A DNA stretch of 16,772 nt from DATHSY01 sp046729855 (GCA_046729855.1 JBKPHM010000050.1:1-16772); one strand, 5' to 3'; positions 1 to 7,240 are shown, numbered from the stretch's first letter. Made by a program: numbers and translations. Notes: a model not told the origin generated them from the sequence alone.

Positions 1-97
1 GCCCCCCCCCCGCCGCGGGGGGGTGGGGGGGGGGGGGGGCGGGGGGGGGGGGGGGGGCGGGCGGGCCGGGCGGGGCCCCCGCCCCCCCCCCCCCCCG
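1..97. repeat. Low-complexity poly-G/poly-C tract at contig edge
   Basis: Nearly every base here is G or C, in long homopolymer runs, and normal mixed sequence begins abruptly near base 97. No ORF, hairpin with spacer or phased repeat can be read. It sits at the very edge of the window, which fits a sequencing or assembly artefact such as two-colour poly-G read tails better than biological sequence. Nothing should be annotated on it. Confidence 0.8.
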
Positions 98-154
98 CGA
101 CGATGACCTTCGGTGCCCCCCGCCGACCGAGCCGCTCGGCCGGGACCGCACCGA

Positions 155-799
155 TCACTCGAAGTGCTCCATCTTCCACTCCGACTGGATCGCGTTGCGG
201 CCCTCGAACTCCCACGACATCCCGTACCGCTCCAGCGTCAGCTTGTTCTTCGAGGCCTTCGAGACCCACGCGGGCGAGCCGGGCACCGTCGAGAAGATCG
301 ACTCGCGCAGCGTCGTCACGTCGCCACTCGGACCGCGGTACGGCTCCATCGACGACTCGAGGACGCCCGGGATCGACACGGTGCCGGTCCCTCCGACGAC
401 CTCGTGCGAGATCGGAAGGCTCTCCACGCCCCTCACGGTCCCGACCAGCTGAGCGAGGTCCGCCAACGGTCCGCCCAGCTCGCCGCTCAACGCGGCGAGG
501 ATGGCGTTTCGTTGCTCTGGCGTCGCGCTGTCGTCGATGAAGACGACCTGCTCCCAGTTGCCGTCCAGAACGTTGCCCGGGATGTACGTCGCGGCGACGA
601 CGGTCAGACCCGAGACGTCGAGGCCCTCGATCCTGCCGACATCGAAGTGGTACGACAGGAACGCATGACAGTCCCCGTGATCGGGATCCTCGCCGATCCA
701 GCACGGACACAAGACGCTGCAGGAACAGGCCTCCAGCAATGTCCCCCGGAGCGAGTAGACCTCGCGGGTGGCCTGCATCTTCTCCTCCGTCTTGGCCAT
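155..799 (-). CDS. DUF1326 domain-containing protein
   Basis: The predicted protein has 214 residues and is soluble, with no signal peptide. The N-terminal cysteine cluster (LEACSCSVLCPCWIGEDPDHG) is the hallmark of DUF1326, whose biochemical role is not established; the C-x-C-x3-C-x-C pattern suggests metal binding or redox chemistry, which is inference. The start at 799 (MAKTEEK) is preferred over the longer frame to 841 because GGGGAGGGGAG lies just upstream on the minus strand, and the extra 14 residues are only Arg/Ala-rich. The stop is at 155. Its upstream gap holds a 26-bp perfect palindrome (860-885). The large ATPase gene ends 94 bases upstream on the same strand, so the two may be read together or share a regulator. 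Confidence 0.85.
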   Translation of the reverse strand: MAKTEEKMQATREVYSLRGTLLEACSCSVLCPCWIGEDPDHGDCHAFLSYHFDVGRIEGLDVSGLTVVAATYIPGNVLDGNWEQVVFIDDSATPEQRNAILAALSGELGGPLADLAQLVGTVRGVESLPISHEVVGGTGTVSIPGVLESSMEPYRGPSGDVTTLRESIFSTVPGSPAWVSKASKNKLTLERYGMSWEFEGRNAIQSEWKMEHFE

Positions 800-859
800 C
801 TCCCCTCCCCTCCGCTCGGCTCGGCGCCGCCGAGCTGCCACTACGCAATAGGCGTGACC

Positions 860-885
860 CCGGACGGAACGATCGTTCCGTCCGG
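860..885. promoter_or_regulatory. 26-bp perfect palindrome, putative TetR-type operator
   Basis: Two 13-base arms meet with no spacer around the core CGGAACGATCGTTCCG. The site lies 60 bases upstream of the DUF1326 start, in the 94-base gap after the ATPase stop. The same 16-bp core recurs at 4305-4320 upstream of the ATPase gene. Perfect twofold symmetry with ACGATCGT at the centre resembles operators of TetR-family repressors. No TetR gene is visible in the window. A terminator is less likely because there is no loop and no T-tract. Confidence 0.6.
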
Positions 886-893
886 CCGGCAGG

Positions 894-3800
894 TCACAGC
901 GACCATATGGGCGGCGCCTGCCCGGGCGGCGCGTACGAGCAGAACCGGCCGGTCCGGATCGACGCCTGGAGGTGCTCGCCCATCGCCGGACACTCCTTCG
1001 CGATCGCCCTGATGGCGACCTTGATCGCCTTCGTCACGCTCACCCTGGCGCGCTCGGCCGGCGAGAACATCTGCCGGTCACGCCCACCCAGCCCGACGGC
1101 ACGTCCAAGCTCGTCGGTGATCGCATCGATCTCGGCCTCGAGCTTCGCGGCGCGCTCCGGGTCGTGCCACGAACGCGCCTCCTCGAGGTCTTCTGCGAGG
1201 TCGTGGAGCCGACGCCGGTACTCCTCCTTGGCCCGCGGGTCGAGGATCGGCTCGGATGGAGACGACCCCGATCGCTCGAGCCCCGCCTCGTGCGCCTCGA
1301 CCCCAGGCGCCGCGGCGTGCGCAGTCAACAGGTCCAGCACGGGGACGTCGCGGCCGGGCGACGCGAGCAGGTCCGCGATGTACCTGAAACCCCGCAAGTC
1401 ATGCAACCGCGCCGTCCGCCCAGCGAACGTCATCGTCCAGAACTGTCCTTCGCGTCGGAACGTGGCTGGGGCCGGAGTGGTAGCCGATCCGGAATCCGCC
1501 TCGCGGAGCGCCTCCCAGACCCGTTCCCCGATCCCCGGCAGGTCGAGCTGCTCACACAGCCGCCCGGCCTCGTCCAACAGGCGAGCGGCGTGCCCGCGAT
1601 CGCCGTTTCGATCGCGTGCAAGCGCGACACGAGCCTGCTCGAGAAACACCCGTGCCTTGATCGCTCCTGCACCGAGTGCGTCGCAGCGCTCGAGAGCCGT
1701 CGCGAAGTGCGGCTCGGCCTCGTCCCAGCGTTCGAGGAAGCCGGCGAGCATGCCCAGCCGCATCGCGACCGGGCCGAAGGGCACGGTCGAGATCGAGATC
1801 GCGTTCCGATCGGCGTACGGGAGCAGCAGCTCGTACAGGGCTTCCGCTCGCCTCCGATCGCCCACGACGATGCAGGCCTGTGCCAACGCGCTCAGATGCA
1901 GCAACCACAGCCCGTCGCGCGGTACGTCCGCGAAGTCGTTCCGGGCATGGCGCTCGATCTCGGCGCGCGCCGACGCCTGGTCTCCGATCTCGGCCGCGAA
2001 GAGCGCGTCGCGCCACCGAGGGATGCTGCGGAAACGCCCGCCGTGCTCTTTCACGCGGTCCCGTATCTCTTCGATCCGCCCCTGCGTCCAGCGGATGCCA
2101 ACCATCTGCGCATACTCGAGCATGTAGGTGACGTACTCACTGCTGCGCAGCCGACCGATGTCGGATGACTCGCGAACCTGTCGCTCCGCGTCGGCCGGGC
2201 TGCCCTGCAGCAGGGTGCGGATCGCCCGGAGACACGTCACATGCCAGGTGTAGAAGGGCTGGCGTATCCGATCAGCCAGCTGCTCCATCGCCGCGAGCTC
2301 GGTGTCGAACCCCTCGGCATCGAACAGTTCGAGGAAACAGTGAAGTCGTGCGTGGCGAGCCAAGAACGCGGCCTCCTGCTCTGCGGCGCCGGTCGCGACC
2401 AGGAGCGTCTGGTGTGCGTTCTCGAGCCGGTCGCGGACCGAGTCCGGCCTGAGCGTCGCCCAGTGCTGCGCGTGGAGCGCTTCGACCAGAGCTTCGGGCT
2501 CGCCGAGGCGCAGCGCCATGTCGATCGCCTCCTGTGCGATGCCGAGTCGTCGCTCGTTCTGCGGCGTCGGGTACAGCGCGGTCGCAAGCCGCGCCAGGAC
2601 GCGGGCGCGCATCGGGCTGTCCTCGTCGGGAAGCGCCGCCAGCGCATCTTCGAGCAGCGCGATCCCCGTCGACCCCTCGGCGAACATCGCGGTGACGAGC
2701 AGCCCTCCGAACCCCAATCGTACCGGCTCGTCGCTGGTAACGAACCCGAACGCGGCCCGCGCTAGCGTCTCCGGCGTCGCGATGCGGTGCGCGATCTCGG
2801 CAGCCTCTTTGAAGATGCGCTTCGCTGTGTCGGTATCCGCTGCGCGTGCGTACGCATCACCCAGCCGCAACAGGATCTCGCCTCGTCGCTCGAACGAGGC
2901 TTCTCCCGGGACCAGCAACTGGAGCGCGTGCTCGTAATGCCTGGCGGCGTCCTCGTACGCGAGCAACCGGGCGGCACGGTCGCCGGCCCGCATCGAGTAC
3001 TCGACGCCAGCCTCGGCGTCGCCGATAGGCGCTGATCGCGTGAAATGATGCGCGATCGCCGTCAGCTGCGGTTCGAGATCGGCGGCAAAGACATGCTCAA
3101 GCGCGTGTCCCGCCGTACGGTGCAGTTCCATGCGCCGCGTCGGAGGAAGGTCCTCGTACATCGCCTCACGGAGAAGGTCGTGGGCGAACGCGTACGAGCC
3201 GGGGGCGTCGGCGTCGGCCGAGATGATCCCGGCGACCTCTGCCTCGCCAAGCACGTCGATGAGTCGCTCCCTCGACAACGTCGAGATCTCGGCGAGCACA
3301 CGGAGCTCGAACTCCCGGCCGAGGACGGAGGCGGCGTGCAGCAAGCTGCCCGTCTCCGGAGATAGACCGGACACGCGTCGGCGGATCAGCGCCCGAACCT
3401 CCTCCGGGAGCCGGTGCCGGTCCCCTTCCGAGCGCTGTTCTGCCTGCATGCGGACGACCTCCCCGACGAAGAACGGGTTGCCGACGGTGAGCTCGTGCAC
3501 GCGTTCGACCAGAACGGGCAGTGGCGCCGAGCCGGTGACGACCTCGATGTATCGCGCGATCTCCGGCCGGGTGAGACCCGTGAGCGGGACCCGACGGCCC
3601 AGACGCGAGAGCTCCCCGAACAGCTCGGCCGCCTCGCGGATCCGCGGATCGAAATCGCGGTACGCCGCGACGAGCAGCATCCGCTGTTCGGCTACCAACG
3701 TTGCCAGGAACCGAAGGAGCAGCATCGACGGCTCGTCCGCGGCGTGAAGATCGTCGAGTAAGACGAGCAACGGATCAACGCTCGCCTCTTGAGACAGGAA

Positions 3801-4223
3801 CGCAGCGACCTGCTCGAACAGGAGGAACCGTGCGGCGGCCGGATCGATGACATCCGCGACCAACGAGCGGCGCCCTCGACCCGCCTCGGCACGAGTACCG
3901 AGATCCTCGAATGTCCCGCCGGACGCACGGATGACCTGGACCCACGGCCAATACGCGGGCGCACCGCCGCCATCCCAGCAACGTCCGATCAGCACGCGAC
4001 AGCCACGGTCTCGGGCCGCGTCCGCGAGCTCCTCCATGAGCCGACTCTTGCCGATGCCGGGCTCGCCGGAGACCAGGACGAGTGAACCGCGTCCCGACCG
4101 AGCGGCGTCGAGCGCCCACGTCAGGTCCTGCAGCTCCCGGGCGCGACCGACGAACGGTCGGACGTTCGCCGTCCCGACGCTCGGGCCTTCGCCGGGCGGA
4201 CCTGCCGTCGATGGGGCGCCCAC
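894..4223 (-). CDS. Large AAA/STAND-type ATPase with TPR-like middle (LuxR/MalT-related, no HTH)
   Basis: The protein has 1109 residues. The N-terminal NTPase module has FVGRARELQDL at about 24-34, Walker A GEPGIGKS at 53-60 and Walker B LLVLLDDLH at 152-160, followed by winged-helix/arm sequence such as FFVGEVVR. The long alpha-helical middle (about 400-880) looks like degenerate tetratricopeptide repeats. The C-terminus has a module around FWTMTFAGRTARLHDLRGFRY, a charged coiled coil (YRRRLHDLAEDLEEA) and a final FCSYAPP. That tail is seen in many actinobacterial ATPases, and no classical LuxR helix-turn-helix is present. Such proteins are thought to act as signal-transduction ATPases; ligand and output are unknown. 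The start is GTG at 4223 with a weak Shine-Dalgarno, so it is provisional. A palindromic operator-like site lies 81 bases upstream. Confidence 0.88.
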   Translation of the reverse strand: MGAPSTAGPPGEGPSVGTANVRPFVGRARELQDLTWALDAARSGRGSLVLVSGEPGIGKSRLMEELADAARDRGCRVLIGRCWDGGGAPAYWPWVQVIRASGGTFEDLGTRAEAGRGRRSLVADVIDPAAARFLLFEQVAAFLSQEASVDPLLVLLDDLHAADEPSMLLLRFLATLVAEQRMLLVAAYRDFDPRIREAAELFGELSRLGRRVPLTGLTRPEIARYIEVVTGSAPLPVLVERVHELTVGNPFFVGEVVRMQAEQRSEGDRHRLPEEVRALIRRRVSGLSPETGSLLHAASVLGREFELRVLAEISTLSRERLIDVLGEAEVAGIISADADAPGSYAFAHDLLREAMYEDLPPTRRMELHRTAGHALEHVFAADLEPQLTAIAHHFTRSAPIGDAEAGVEYSMRAGDRAARLLAYEDAARHYEHALQLLVPGEASFERRGEILLRLGDAYARAADTDTAKRIFKEAAEIAHRIATPETLARAAFGFVTSDEPVRLGFGGLLVTAMFAEGSTGIALLEDALAALPDEDSPMRARVLARLATALYPTPQNERRLGIAQEAIDMALRLGEPEALVEALHAQHWATLRPDSVRDRLENAHQTLLVATGAAEQEAAFLARHARLHCFLELFDAEGFDTELAAMEQLADRIRQPFYTWHVTCLRAIRTLLQGSPADAERQVRESSDIGRLRSSEYVTYMLEYAQMVGIRWTQGRIEEIRDRVKEHGGRFRSIPRWRDALFAAEIGDQASARAEIERHARNDFADVPRDGLWLLHLSALAQACIVVGDRRRAEALYELLLPYADRNAISISTVPFGPVAMRLGMLAGFLERWDEAEPHFATALERCDALGAGAIKARVFLEQARVALARDRNGDRGHAARLLDEAGRLCEQLDLPGIGERVWEALREADSGSATTPAPATFRREGQFWTMTFAGRTARLHDLRGFRYIADLLASPGRDVPVLDLLTAHAAAPGVEAHEAGLERSGSSPSEPILDPRAKEEYRRRLHDLAEDLEEARSWHDPERAAKLEAEIDAITDELGRAVGLGGRDRQMFSPAERARVSVTKAIKVAIRAIAKECPAMGEHLQASIRTGRFCSYAPPGQAPPIWSL

Positions 4224-4304
4224 GGGTGCGTCAGTTTCGCTCCGGCGTCCGTGCGAGTCCAGGCCCGGACGGGATCTTCATGCGTGAGGCCCGGCGAAGT
4301 GACG

Positions 4305-4320
4305 CGGAACGATCGTTCCG
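4305..4320. promoter_or_regulatory. 16-bp palindrome, second copy of putative operator
   Basis: The sequence CGGAACGATCGTTCCG is perfectly palindromic and identical to the centre of the 860-885 palindrome. It lies between the ATPase gene start (4223, minus strand) and the small-ORF cluster (plus strand). It could therefore control either direction or both. Immediately to its right is a possible plus-strand promoter: TTACGC at 4328-4333, a 17-base spacer, and TATGCG at 4351-4356. Confidence 0.6.
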
Positions 4321-4375
4321 TCCGCGGTTACGCCTCACCACCAGACGCAGTATGCGATGGAGCCTCCGGACGAAA

Positions 4376-4413
4376 GGTCAGGTGATCATCGTGAGGATCC
4401 CGATCACACCAAC
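4376..4413 (+). repeat. Copy 1 of a diverged 38-bp direct repeat
   Basis: This block (GGTCAGG...ATCACACCAAC) matches 4888-4925 at 30 of 38 positions. Seven of the eight differences are transitions. It spans the presumed ribosome binding region and first eight codons of the small ORF starting at 4391. See the companion copy at 4888. Confidence 0.65.
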
Positions 4414-4633
4414 GATCGTGCAACTGCTCGCCGAACGGACGCCCCCGCCGCCAGACACCACCCAACGGCGCTCCCCCACGCGGGAGAACACGCGAGGGGG
4501 CCGAATGGAGATCTGGGTGGCTCGTGTGGCGACGGTGCAAGCGCGACTGGCGGGACGATGGGTACCACGTCGTGAGCAGGTTCTTCGGGGGAGTTCGTTC
4601 GAACGTCTTGACCCGATGACCCCAGACGCGTAA
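4391..4633 (+). CDS. Small protein of unknown function, paralogue A (RI-ITPT motif)
   Basis: An 80-codon ORF from GTG 4391 to TAA 4631-4633. I do not recognise a family. Its first residues, VRIPITPTIVQLLAER, align without gaps with MRILITPTSQKLLSER of the small ORF at 4903. Six codons in that block differ only synonymously (ATC/ATT, CCA/CCG, ACG/ACA, CTG/TTG, GAA/GAG, CGG/CGT), the pattern expected of a translated frame. After the block the sequence is Pro/Arg-rich and then carries MEIWVARVATVQARL. The open frame extends upstream, so ATG 4352 (MRWSLRTKGQ) is an alternative start; that version also aligns (TKGQVII with TRGQAIT). No transmembrane segment or signal peptide is seen. Function is unknown, and it could be a remnant. 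Confidence 0.45.
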   Translation: MRIPITPTIVQLLAERTPPPPDTTQRRSPTRENTRGGRMEIWVARVATVQARLAGRWVPRREQVLRGSSFERLDPMTPDA

Positions 4634-4658
4634 CGTCAACGGTTCCTCGGATCGGAAG

Positions 4659-4728
4659 GAAGGAGGCATGGATGACGAGTAACCCGCTCGACGCGATCGT
4701 CACGATCCAGACGTTCATGGCCTCCTTC
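4659..4728 (+). promoter_or_regulatory. Possible Shine-Dalgarno-sequestering stem
   Basis: GAAGGAGG at 4659-4666, the Shine-Dalgarno of the 21-codon ORF, is exactly complementary to CCTCCTTC at 4721-4728 near that ORF's end. CCTCCTT also equals the anti-Shine-Dalgarno of 16S rRNA. Pairing would close a loop of 54 bases and hide the ribosome site. This is an eight-base match only, so it may be chance. Confidence 0.3.
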
Positions 4729-4737
4729 GGTTCGTAA
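4672..4737 (+). CDS. Short ORF, 21-residue peptide, strong RBS
   Basis: ATG 4672 to TAA 4735-4737 encodes a 21-residue peptide beginning MTSNPLDAIVTIQTF and ending in FGS. It is preceded by GGAAGGAAGGAGG, one of the best Shine-Dalgarno matches in the window, with about 5 bases of spacing. A competing ATG at 4668 would stop after four codons. It lies between the two paralogous small ORFs. It could be a free peptide, a leader peptide or non-coding; no family is recognised. Confidence rests only on the ribosome site and position. Confidence 0.35.
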   Translation: MTSNPLDAIVTIQTFMASFGS

Positions 4738-4771
4738 GACCGTCCCGGTCCTTCACGTTCCGTAAGGCCTC

Positions 4772-4800
4772 TTGACAGTCGGAGGCTGGCGCCATATGCC
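4772..4800 (+). promoter_or_regulatory. Candidate sigma-70-type promoter
   Basis: A perfect -35 hexamer TTGACA (4772-4777) is followed by a 17-base spacer and TATGCC (4795-4800) as a weak -10. It points toward the small ORF at 4903, about 100 bases downstream. Consensus -35 hexamers are uncommon in such GC-rich sequence, but the -10 is poor. Confidence 0.4.
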
Positions 4801-4887
4801 CGCGAGCATCCGCGCACGTCCGCGGCCTGCCGCTGCGTGACTTGGATGACCGGACACGAGCATTCTGCTGGAGAAAGAAGTACACGA

Positions 4888-4925
4888 GGTCAGGCGATTA
4901 CCATGAGGATTCTCATCACACCGAC
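4888..4925 (+). repeat. Copy 2 of a diverged 38-bp direct repeat
   Basis: This is the partner of 4376-4413 (30 of 38 identical). It covers GGTCAGGCGATTACC before the ATG at 4903 and the first codons after it. Conservation of both the untranslated lead-in and the coding start suggests duplication of a whole translation-initiation unit, or a longer common ORF through it. Confidence 0.65.
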
Positions 4926-5106
4926 AAGCCAAAAATTGCTCTCTGAGCGTATGGATCCGCGGGGACGTCAGACGTGGCAGCCGCGGTCGCGACGGCACGC
5001 CCTCCGCGAACTCCTACGCCGGATCCCGCGGCTCAGACTGACGGAACCGGCCATTAGGTCGGATGCGGAGATGCGCCTCGAGCGCGGATCGACCGGGTCG
5101 AGCTAG
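4903..5106 (+). CDS. Small protein of unknown function, paralogue B (RI-ITPT motif)
   Basis: A 67-codon ORF from ATG 4903 to TAG 5104-5106. The N-terminus MRILITPTSQKLLSER matches paralogue A (see 4391), with mostly synonymous differences. The remainder is very Arg-rich (SRRHALRELLRRIPRLRL) with one Trp and could form a basic amphipathic helix. No known domain is recognised. The frame is open upstream, so ATG 4846 or GTG 4837 are possible earlier starts. Its TAG overlaps the stop of the multicopper oxidase gene on the other strand within a shared CTAG. A possible promoter is at 4772-4800. A basic character allows nucleic-acid binding, but that is speculation. Confidence 0.45.
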   Translation: MRILITPTSQKLLSERMDPRGRQTWQPRSRRHALRELLRRIPRLRLTEPAIRSDAEMRLERGSTGSS

Positions 5107-7076
5107 CGACCGATCCGGTAGGGGCGCATCATCTCGTTGTCCTCGTGTTCGACGATGTGGCAGTGCCAGACGAAGAGTCCGGCCTGATCGAAGTGTGCCT
5201 TGACCGTCGTGAGCTCACCCGGGTACGCGATCACGGTGTCCTTGAGACCCGTCTCCCAGATCTCGGGACCCGCCGGCTCGTGTTGCTCGTTCCCGCCCTC
5301 GCGATCGCTCACCTCGAACATGATCTCGTGGATGTGGATCGGGTGCGCGTCCTCGGTCTGGTTGTGGATCACCCAGTTCTCGATCGCGCCGAGGGCCGGG
5401 TTCTCGGTGATCGGGTCGTCCCACCCGAGCGGAGACGCCTCGCCGTTCGACTCGATCACTCCGAGGAACGCGGCCCGCGGCCCCACGCCGGGAAGCACGT
5501 CCGAGTCGGCCTCGCTGAGCAGGACGTGACGGGTGACCGTCGCCGCGCCGATCCTTGGGAGCGTCGGCAGCGTCAGCTGTGACGGCGGCACACTCGCGTC
5601 GGGCGAGGTCAGCGGCACCACCTCGAACTTCAAAACCTGTCCCGTCGTGTACGGATCGGCCGGCTCGAAGTCGCGCCCGGGACGGCCGCCGCCGAACGGT
5701 TCGTCCGGCGCCTCGTTGATCAGGTAAAGCGACGTTCCGACGGGGATGCCCGTGAAGTCGACGATCACGTCGTACCGCTCCGCCAGGCCCATCAGTAGCG
5801 ACTCGAGCTTCACCGGGGCTGCCAGGAAGCCGCCCTCCGTCCCGATCGCCCACATCGGCAGCGCCGCCCGCGCGGGCCGTCGGGCAAGCGGGTTGCTCGC
5901 GACCTTCAGGATCAGGAACCGTGAGTTGCAGCCGTTCAGCAGCCGGAAGCGGTATCGCCGAGGCTCGACCCGCAGGACCGGCCACGTGCGTCCGTTCACG
6001 ACCATCGCGTTGCCGAAGAACTCGGGGTTGAAGATCGGTGAGATGTCGCTCTGAACGCCGGGCGCGACCTCGGTCCCGACGTACGGTCCCTCGAAGCCGT
6101 CGAAGAACGCGCGGCTGGCCGGGTAGAACAGCGAGCCGTCCGCGTTGAACGAGCGGTCCTGGATCGCGATCGGGATCTCGTAGTACCTGGTGCCAGGCGC
6201 ATCGCCGAGCCGCGGCGCCGGCCCGGGAAGGATCCCGGCCGGGAGGTCGGACGATCCGCCGCGCAGCAGGTAGAAGCCGGCCGGGCCTGCGTATACGTTC
6301 AGGCGGGTCATCCCGAGTGTGTGGTCGTGGAACCACAGCGTCGAGGCGCGCTGGTCGTTCTCGTACTGGAAGATCGCCGAGCCCGGGTCCCATGGGGAGC
6401 CCCACTTCGCGGCGAACTGCTCCCCGAACCGCTCGTAGAAGCTCCCGACCGGCGCGTACCCCGATGGGATGTCGTTCGCGAGCGGCAGGTACCACGCCTC
6501 CGGGTAGCCATCGCTCTCCTCGGCGTTGTGTCCGCCGTGAAGGTGCACGACGATGGGCACCGGCCCTGTATACGGACCGGGCGTTGCGTCGAACCCTGGG
6601 CGCATGTCGCGCATCTCCGTCCCGCCCGGCGGGTTCGCCCAGTGGAGCGTCGGGTCGACCCGCAGGAGGTGCGGCAGGTAATTGCCCCCCGCGTCCACGA
6701 GCTGGTTGGCCCACGTGACCCGAACGGGCCGGTCGACCTGCGCCTCGATCGTGAAGGCCGGATAGTTGAACGTGGCCGACTTGCCGATCCGTCCGTACCC
6801 CCAGACCGTCGTGCGCGGGAGGCCGGCGGGCAGGATCTGCTGCGTGAACTGCCGGACGGCGATGTTATAAGCGTCGATCGCGCCGTTCTGGAGCGTAGTC
6901 GTCCGTGGCATCACCGGCGGGACGACCAGCGGCGTCACGTACTTCGGAACGCTGCTCGGATCGAGCGTCCCACCCGGGATCGCCGCCAGGGCGCGCCGGA
7001 ACGCGGCGTCGCGTAGCAGGATCAGTGAGCCGCCGGCGTAGGCGCCGGCCTTCAGGAAATCGCGTCGGGTAATCAT
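5103..7076 (-). CDS. Tat-exported multicopper oxidase (CotA/laccase-like)
   Basis: The protein has 657 residues from ATG 7076, chosen because the twin-arginine signal TRRDFLKAG (3-11) follows at once and GGAGGGAGGGG lies just upstream. Family enzymes oxidise phenols, bilirubin or metals by one-electron steps and reduce O2 to water at a four-copper centre. All copper motifs are visible: HLHGGH (178-183), WFHDHTLGMT (248-257), HPIHIH (578-583) and WHCHIVEHEDNEMM (637-650), with type-1 Cys639, His644 and axial Met649. The Cys-to-Met spacing of ten equals that of Bacillus CotA. The Tat signal indicates export of a folded protein. Its stop overlaps tail to tail with the small ORF at 4903. Substrate cannot be told from sequence; laccase, bilirubin oxidase and phenoxazinone-synthase activities are all possible. 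Confidence 0.93.
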   Translation of the reverse strand: MITRRDFLKAGAYAGGSLILLRDAAFRRALAAIPGGTLDPSSVPKYVTPLVVPPVMPRTTTLQNGAIDAYNIAVRQFTQQILPAGLPRTTVWGYGRIGKSATFNYPAFTIEAQVDRPVRVTWANQLVDAGGNYLPHLLRVDPTLHWANPPGGTEMRDMRPGFDATPGPYTGPVPIVVHLHGGHNAEESDGYPEAWYLPLANDIPSGYAPVGSFYERFGEQFAAKWGSPWDPGSAIFQYENDQRASTLWFHDHTLGMTRLNVYAGPAGFYLLRGGSSDLPAGILPGPAPRLGDAPGTRYYEIPIAIQDRSFNADGSLFYPASRAFFDGFEGPYVGTEVAPGVQSDISPIFNPEFFGNAMVVNGRTWPVLRVEPRRYRFRLLNGCNSRFLILKVASNPLARRPARAALPMWAIGTEGGFLAAPVKLESLLMGLAERYDVIVDFTGIPVGTSLYLINEAPDEPFGGGRPGRDFEPADPYTTGQVLKFEVVPLTSPDASVPPSQLTLPTLPRIGAATVTRHVLLSEADSDVLPGVGPRAAFLGVIESNGEASPLGWDDPITENPALGAIENWVIHNQTEDAHPIHIHEIMFEVSDREGGNEQHEPAGPEIWETGLKDTVIAYPGELTTVKAHFDQAGLFVWHCHIVEHEDNEMMRPYRIGR

Positions 7077-7210
7077 TGCCCCTCCCTCCCCGCACCGCCG
7101 CGGCAGTCGCCGCGCGTCGGCGGGATCTGACAACCCTTGTACGGGAGGAGCACGAGGCCGAAGAGGGTCCATGGTCCTACGGCTCGCGCACCATCCGGCC
7201 GTTTCCGCAT
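7073..7210 (-). CDS. Possible short upstream ORF coupled to the oxidase
   Basis: A 45-codon ORF from ATG 7210 ends in TGA at 7073-7075, which overlaps the oxidase ATG (ATGA). It has a short hydrophobic stretch (WTLFGLVLLPYKGC) and two cysteines. The ATGA overlap is typical of translational coupling, but no clear Shine-Dalgarno precedes ATG 7210 and no family is recognised. It may simply be open leader sequence. Confidence 0.25.
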   Translation of the reverse strand: MRKRPDGARAVGPWTLFGLVLLPYKGCQIPPTRGDCRGGAGREGQ

Positions 7211-7219
7211 TCGCCGCGA

Positions 7220-7240
7220 CCCGAGACGATCCGACTCGGG
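7220..7240. promoter_or_regulatory. Inverted repeat upstream of the oxidase
   Basis: CCCGAG (7220-7225) and CTCGGG (7235-7240) are exact inverted arms around nine bases. The site is about 145 bases upstream of the oxidase start, in the 271-base gap that otherwise holds only the doubtful 45-codon ORF. It could be an operator or an RNA hairpin. No T-tract follows in either direction. Confidence 0.3.

Noticed and set aside
1..97. G-quadruplex or telomere-like element
   Set aside because: The G-runs are irregular homopolymers at the contig edge without phased loops; an artefact is the simpler reading.
127..139. Hairpin after the DUF1326 stop as a terminator
   Set aside because: The stem is only five base pairs with no T-tract; such hairpins are common by chance at this GC content.
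860..885. Rho-independent terminator for the ATPase gene
   Set aside because: The palindrome has no loop and no T-run, and its core recurs upstream of another gene, so an operator is more likely.
739..2168. Long plus-strand ORFs of 398 and 462 codons
   Set aside because: They lie antisense to the 1109-residue ATPase, are Arg/Ser/Pro-rich, and show no domain. They are typical shadow frames in high-GC DNA.
5215..6714. Minus-strand ORF of 499 codons
   Set aside because: It is a second frame on the same strand inside the multicopper oxidase, with an Arg-rich composition and no motifs.
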